From NCBI GenBank assembly GCA_965224225.1, contig CBDCZF010000034.1:88583-152582 (forward strand): a stretch of 64,000 nt of DNA. The letters run 5' to 3'. Position numbers and translations under genes: made by a program. Below, piece after piece: positions 61,301 to 64,000 of this stretch. The notes beneath the pieces were generated by a model. That model did not search any database. It was not told where the DNA came from and was given only the letters and a program-made list of their open reading frames with translations. How positions within the stretch are numbered: the first letter of the stretch is position 1; each line of letters opens with the position of its first letter. This DNA comes from CAJQQK01 sp965224225 (GTDB lineage: Bacteria > Pseudomonadota > Alphaproteobacteria > Rhizobiales > Hyphomicrobiaceae).

Positions 61301-64000
61301 GCTCACCGCAGCCTGACCGAAAATCAGGCTGGTGCCGGGCACGTAAAGATCCTGACCGGTAGCGCCGATGTCGGCAAAATTCTCGAAGCCGGCCGCCTCG
61401 AAGGCCGAACGCCAATTCGCACCATCGCGCAAACGGCCATAGGCGATGCCGTCGACAACGGCCGTGTCGAACCAGCCGCGCGTGCCGGCGAACACGATGT
61501 CATGGAATGCGGTCGGCTCGAACTCAGTTGCGATCGCGAGCGCACCGTCGCTCAAGTGCCCACGCAGTCTTGCGAGCAGCACGCCGGCGTTCTGGATCTG
61601 ATGCAAACCGTTGGCTGCCACGACGACGTCGAACGGCCCATGCCCTTCGAGTTCGCCGAGCTCGGCGCTTACATGCACCGCTTCGAAGCCCGGGACACGC
61701 GCATAGAGATTGGCCATCCGCGCCACCCAGCTCTCGTCCGTGTCCGCAACCACGAGGTCGGCGCGCAGTCGACCGAGCGGCCCAAGTAGCGCCCGCGTCA
61801 GGCCGCCGGCCGCTACGCCAAGCTGTAGCACGCGCAACGGCCGCGTTTTCGGCCAGATGTCGCCCAGCGCAGTAATGGCGCCGACAACCCTCGCGATCTG
61901 GGACTGGGCAAGCGGTGACGCACAATAGAAATGCTCCAGCGCGGACGCAGAGAAAACATCACCGGGAGTTGGCGGTCCGTCTTCGTCGGACACGTCTTCG
62001 GAGCGTTCACCGCCCTCCTCGGCCTCAGGCTCCTGGTTTGCTCCGAGCCACAACGTGAGATGCTGCACGGCACGCAGCAGCAGCGTGCATTCAGCCGACC
62101 AGGCAGGGTCGTCCTGCAGAATAGTCGCCACGATTTCATCGAGGACCGGCAGGGGACATTCGGAGGCAGCAACCAACTGCCAATGAACAGTATCGTCGAG
62201 GCTGGTTGCCAGGCCCGAGCGCGCCAGTAGTGCCACCAGGCTGGTCATGACCGTGACGCAGGCCGGATCGCGGAACCGCCAGCCGGTCAGCGCCAGGACA
62301 TCGACACCGATGTTGTCATTGTCGCTGCCGCAATCGGAGAGTTCGTCCCCGCTTGGTGCCAGATTGACCCGACCCTCGCTGTCGGCAAAGAATTGCGCGA
62401 CATCGTAGGCGGCACGGCGGGCCGCCATATCGAGCAGCAGCCGGTTTTCCTCGAAATGCTCGGGATCCGCGATGGCCTCGCCGTGCGGTCTTAGATTGTC
62501 GATCAGCGTCTGCATGGCCGGCACAGCGGCGGAGTGCGAACGGCCCGGCAGCGGGCGCAGTATGTGATCGAAATGATAGGCAGCCTGGCCAAGCCCGAGG
62601 CGATGGACCAGGCTTGCTGCCCGGAAGCGGACGTTGTCGGCGGTTGCAACCAGCGTCCCATCGGCGGCGAACATCTCGAAACTCGCGCGCACCGCCCGCG
62701 TGTTGTAGCTCACCAGATGGATGCGCGCTGTCGAGATGCGTCGACCCGGTGCGAAGACTCTTAGCCGGCCGAGATGGACCGGCACATAGGCCAGTTTGTT
62801 CTCTCCGAACACGAGGCGCTCGTAGACGACGTTGAGGCCGTGGAAACAGGCATCGAAATCGACCGGGTGCAAGATGAACTGGGATGCCAGCCCGTCGTCT
62901 TCGCCTGCGCTCAGTTCGACCTCGATGATCTCGTCACCGATTTCGCGACACGCTGTGACGCGCTGGAAGGCGGGGCCATAGTCGAGACCGAATTTTTCGG
63001 CGAGCCGATAGATGTGGCCGATGATCGGGGCATCGTGGGCCGTGGCGCGATCCGGTGCAACAACGTCGGGCGTCTCTTCCGTCGGAATTCGGCCGAACCG
63101 CGTGCGGATATGGGTCTGGCGCTCGTCGTCGGTAAGCCTGGCGCGGCTGGCGACCTCGATGGTGCTGCTTTCGAGATCGATGCGCGTGCGCACCGACTGG
63201 CAGGCATCGCTGTGTAGCTCGAGAGCCTGTGTGAAATCGAGATCCCTGAGTTCGATCGCCTCGGTCTTGAGATCCTGGCTCGCCGCTTTGAGCGCCATTT
63301 CGACGAAACCGGTCCCGGGCATGATCGGCTTGGCACCCACCTGGTGGTCGGCCAGAAAAGGCACCATGCCCGTATCGAGATGGCTGTCCCAGACGTAGTC
63401 TTCCGGGCGTAGCTGCAGACCGAGCAGCGGATGCGGCTGCGATTTGGTGTTGAAGGTGTCGAGTGCCTCGGTGCTGAGCGCGAACATGTACTCCTTGTTC
63501 TGCCAGGCATAGTGCGGCAGGGCGATGGCGCTGCCGTGATCGTGGCCGAAGACCGCCTCGCTGTCGTAGCTGGCGCCCGCCACAATCGCCTTGGCGAGCG
63601 AGCGGCGCACGGGGTCCGATCCTGTCTGGTCGGCCTGATCAAGCGTCGTGATGACCTGCGTTTCGAGGTCGGTGTTCGCAAGGCTATCTGCGATGTACTT
63701 GCGCAGGATCGAGCGCGGGCCGATTTCGACAAAGACCTGGTAGCCGGCCTCACCGAGAGCCGCGATCGCCGCATCGAAACGGACCGGTTCGCGCACGTTG
63801 TGCCACCAGTAATCGGCTCCAAGCTCGAGGCCATCTGCGCGCGTACCGGTCACGGTCGAATACATCTCGAGATGGCAGGTCCCGGGCTCAAGGTCGGCGA
63901 GCGTCTCGAGCAGCGGCTCACGTACAACATCGAGGCGAGACGAATGGAACGGGTAATTGATATCAAGGATCCGGGCCGGGATCTTGTGGTGATCGGCAAG
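58394..64000 (-). CDS. Highly reducing type I polyketide synthase, partial
   Basis: 1868 residues are visible; the start lies past the right edge, so the KS and most of the AT are missing. In order: AT end (INYPFHSSRLD, FVEIGPRSILRKY; to about residue 100), DH (LADHQVGAKPIMPG with catalytic His at about 63,345; DFDACFHG with the Asp), a methyltransferase-like region (LRVLQLGVAAGGLTRALL near 61,800, glycine motif off-consensus), ER (AAGLNFRDVM, HGAAGGVGLAAVQVAKRAG near 60,190), KR (HILVGGTGGFGLEMARW; LDD of B-type; SYTAAN) and ACP (IGMDSLMGLEL, phosphopantetheine Ser at 58,664-58,666). After the ACP is a charged tail and no thioesterase. Makes a mostly saturated chain iteratively or as one module; release is expected from the AOS. 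Confidence 0.95.
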   Translation of the reverse strand, partial: LADHHKIPARILDINYPFHSSRLDVVREPLLETLADLEPGTCHLEMYSTVTGTRADGLELGADYWWHNVREPVRFDAAIAALGEAGYQVFVEIGPRSILRKYIADSLANTDLETQVITTLDQADQTGSDPVRRSLAKAIVAGASYDSEAVFGHDHGSAIALPHYAWQNKEYMFALSTEALDTFNTKSQPHPLLGLQLRPEDYVWDSHLDTGMVPFLADHQVGAKPIMPGTGFVEMALKAASQDLKTEAIELRDLDFTQALELHSDACQSVRTRIDLESSTIEVASRARLTDDERQTHIRTRFGRIPTEETPDVVAPDRATAHDAPIIGHIYRLAEKFGLDYGPAFQRVTACREIGDEIIEVELSAGEDDGLASQFILHPVDFDACFHGLNVVYERLVFGENKLAYVPVHLGRLRVFAPGRRISTARIHLVSYNTRAVRASFEMFAADGTLVATADNVRFRAASLVHRLGLGQAAYHFDHILRPLPGRSHSAAVPAMQTLIDNLRPHGEAIADPEHFEENRLLLDMAARRAAYDVAQFFADSEGRVNLAPSGDELSDCGSDNDNIGVDVLALTGWRFRDPACVTVMTSLVALLARSGLATSLDDTVHWQLVAASECPLPVLDEIVATILQDDPAWSAECTLLLRAVQHLTLWLGANQEPEAEEGGERSEDVSDEDGPPTPGDVFSASALEHFYCASPLAQSQIARVVGAITALGDIWPKTRPLRVLQLGVAAGGLTRALLGPLGRLRADLVVADTDESWVARMANLYARVPGFEAVHVSAELGELEGHGPFDVVVAANGLHQIQNAGVLLARLRGHLSDGALAIATEFEPTAFHDIVFAGTRGWFDTAVVDGIAYGRLRDGANWRSAFEAAGFENFADIGATGQDLYVPGTSLIFGQAAVSAHELNGHASSANGVMHDEGDAGHTDEQQRAVLLVNGHASADHPLNRALRSMLEMRGTIIVDDLEAAGDAQLDVVVVSAASDVAGTPESDLLDVTGRLTELLNGIGDRDCRLWIVAEGGARAVAGLGPASPVQSGVWGYGRTALNEFANIDLRLVDFAAGMSTDDVAGTLVALIDEPGDLAEFVIGPAALHGLQVRRGPPPANRHVAAAEPDDASEAPATVLELGQSGDLDALTWAARERRTPVGNEVEIEAVAAGLNFRDVMWSLGLLPEEALEDGFAGPTVGFECSGRIVRVGPDVEGLQPGDPVIAMAPACFASHVTVTSDAVARLPDDVELLDAASIPVAFLTAYYALDHLANLRRDEWVLIHGAAGGVGLAAVQVAKRAGARIIATAGTEEKRAVLTALGADQVLDSRSLEFVDDVRRITDGGVDVLLNSLAGEAMERSIDLMRPFGRFLELGKRDFYANTKVGLRPFRRNVSYFGIDADQLLTYRPDVVRRVFREIIDGFADGTFTPLPYRLFQAADVVDAFRLMQKSGHIGKILVSAPDIEAGQTVETREFKADPDGVHILVGGTGGFGLEMARWLADRGARHILLTSRSGGAGEALDKLIQELGRRDISLAVAQCDVTDGAALETLLAAQRAKRRIAGIAHTAMVLDDGLISNLTPERIQKVLAPKVTGAHNLDRLTREDELDYFILFSSAAAMFGNPGQASYTAANGYLDGLARARVAEGLKATSVAWGAISDVGVLTRDTETAQSLARHTGGIEFRARDGLNLLARILVADSEPAATANIALATMNWSMAGDMLAIVKTPAYALIRREAKSSGGDFGDQVDIRAAIQGLDDDAARGVLADFLAREVASIFRMPVEDISLKRSLADIGMDSLMGLELRMAAQRGLGIDIPIVSISDGTTINDIAARVLTRLRGDGDDDEATGADRDALMKKHVSEDVDDADLAQLEKRVEEREAGLQRVV

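Noticed and set aside
1..64000. CRISPR arrays, transposases, integrases and phage genes
   Set aside because: No regularly spaced repeats with unique spacers and no recognisable transposase, integrase or phage structural protein were found on either strand.

Overview
The window reads as a chromosomal stretch from a high-GC alphaproteobacterium, probably Hyphomicrobiales-like. The grounds are the gene repertoire: TRAP transporter plus HyuAB, DUF3126, RlpA, an NdvA/ChvA-type glucan exporter, an OpgH glucosyltransferase, and short alphaproteobacterial-type intergenic palindromes. This is inference from content; no rRNA is present. One tRNA gene, tRNA-Ser(UGA), is seen. No CRISPR array, insertion sequence or prophage was recognised.

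Layout. 1-6703 (minus): hyuA, hyuB, dctP, dctQ and a partial dctM, a probable uptake-and-hydrolysis unit for a cyclic amide or amino-acid-derived acid. 6894-8663 (minus): gamma-carbonic-anhydrase-like protein, DUF3126 protein, CysE. 8664-9340: an AT-rich spacer, a 27-residue membrane peptide gene with a strong ribosome binding site, and a terminator. 9340-14790: secreted metallopeptidase, small exported protein, CDF cation transporter, EamA permease, D-Ala-D-Ala carboxypeptidase and a frameshifted RlpA. 14996-15085: tRNA-Ser. 15242-21260: a quaternary-amine-type ABC transporter with many frameshifts, a PLP enzyme of the D-cysteine desulfhydrase/L-cysteate sulfo-lyase family and a divergent LysR regulator with a perfect palindrome between them. 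21428-26169: a sarcosine/dimethylglycine dehydrogenase-like flavoprotein, an MFS permease and trpC. 26502-28616: a Clp-N-domain protein with long coiled coils. 28921-34786: Sua5, acyl-CoA dehydrogenase and crotonase (frameshifted), a broken membrane-protein gene and a frameshifted ComB-like phosphatase.

34803-47707 is the first region of special interest. It holds OpgH and NdvA-like glucan genes around a compact operon (MDR dehydrogenase, divergent 6-pyruvoyl-tetrahydropterin-synthase homologue, GT4 glycosyltransferase, SAM methyltransferase). Near it lie a RibD-C-type reductase and a divergent GTP cyclohydrolase II. Together these look like a pathway from GTP to a modified, glycosylated pteridine- or pyrimidine-type small molecule. 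48006-54551 holds sugar-acid genes (denD, otnI), a BDH2-like SDR, a GNAT enzyme, an L,D-transpeptidase-like protein, and a VOC/flavin-monooxygenase pair.

54693-64000 is the second. It contains a highly reducing type I polyketide synthase (cut by the window edge; AT-DH-MT-like-ER-KR-ACP visible, no thioesterase), immediately followed by an alpha-oxoamine synthase, then a phytanoyl-CoA-dioxygenase-family enzyme and a KpsC-like sugar transferase. The likely logic is a reduced polyketide released onto an amino acid to give a sphingoid-like amino ketone that is then hydroxylated and possibly glycosylated.

A caution for every reader: single-base frameshifts, several traceable to homopolymer runs, recur through the window (rlpA, the ABC ATPase and binding protein, the flavoprotein, crotonase, the 32.7-34.1 kb gene, comB). 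Their spread over unrelated genes suggests uncorrected assembly errors more than real gene decay.
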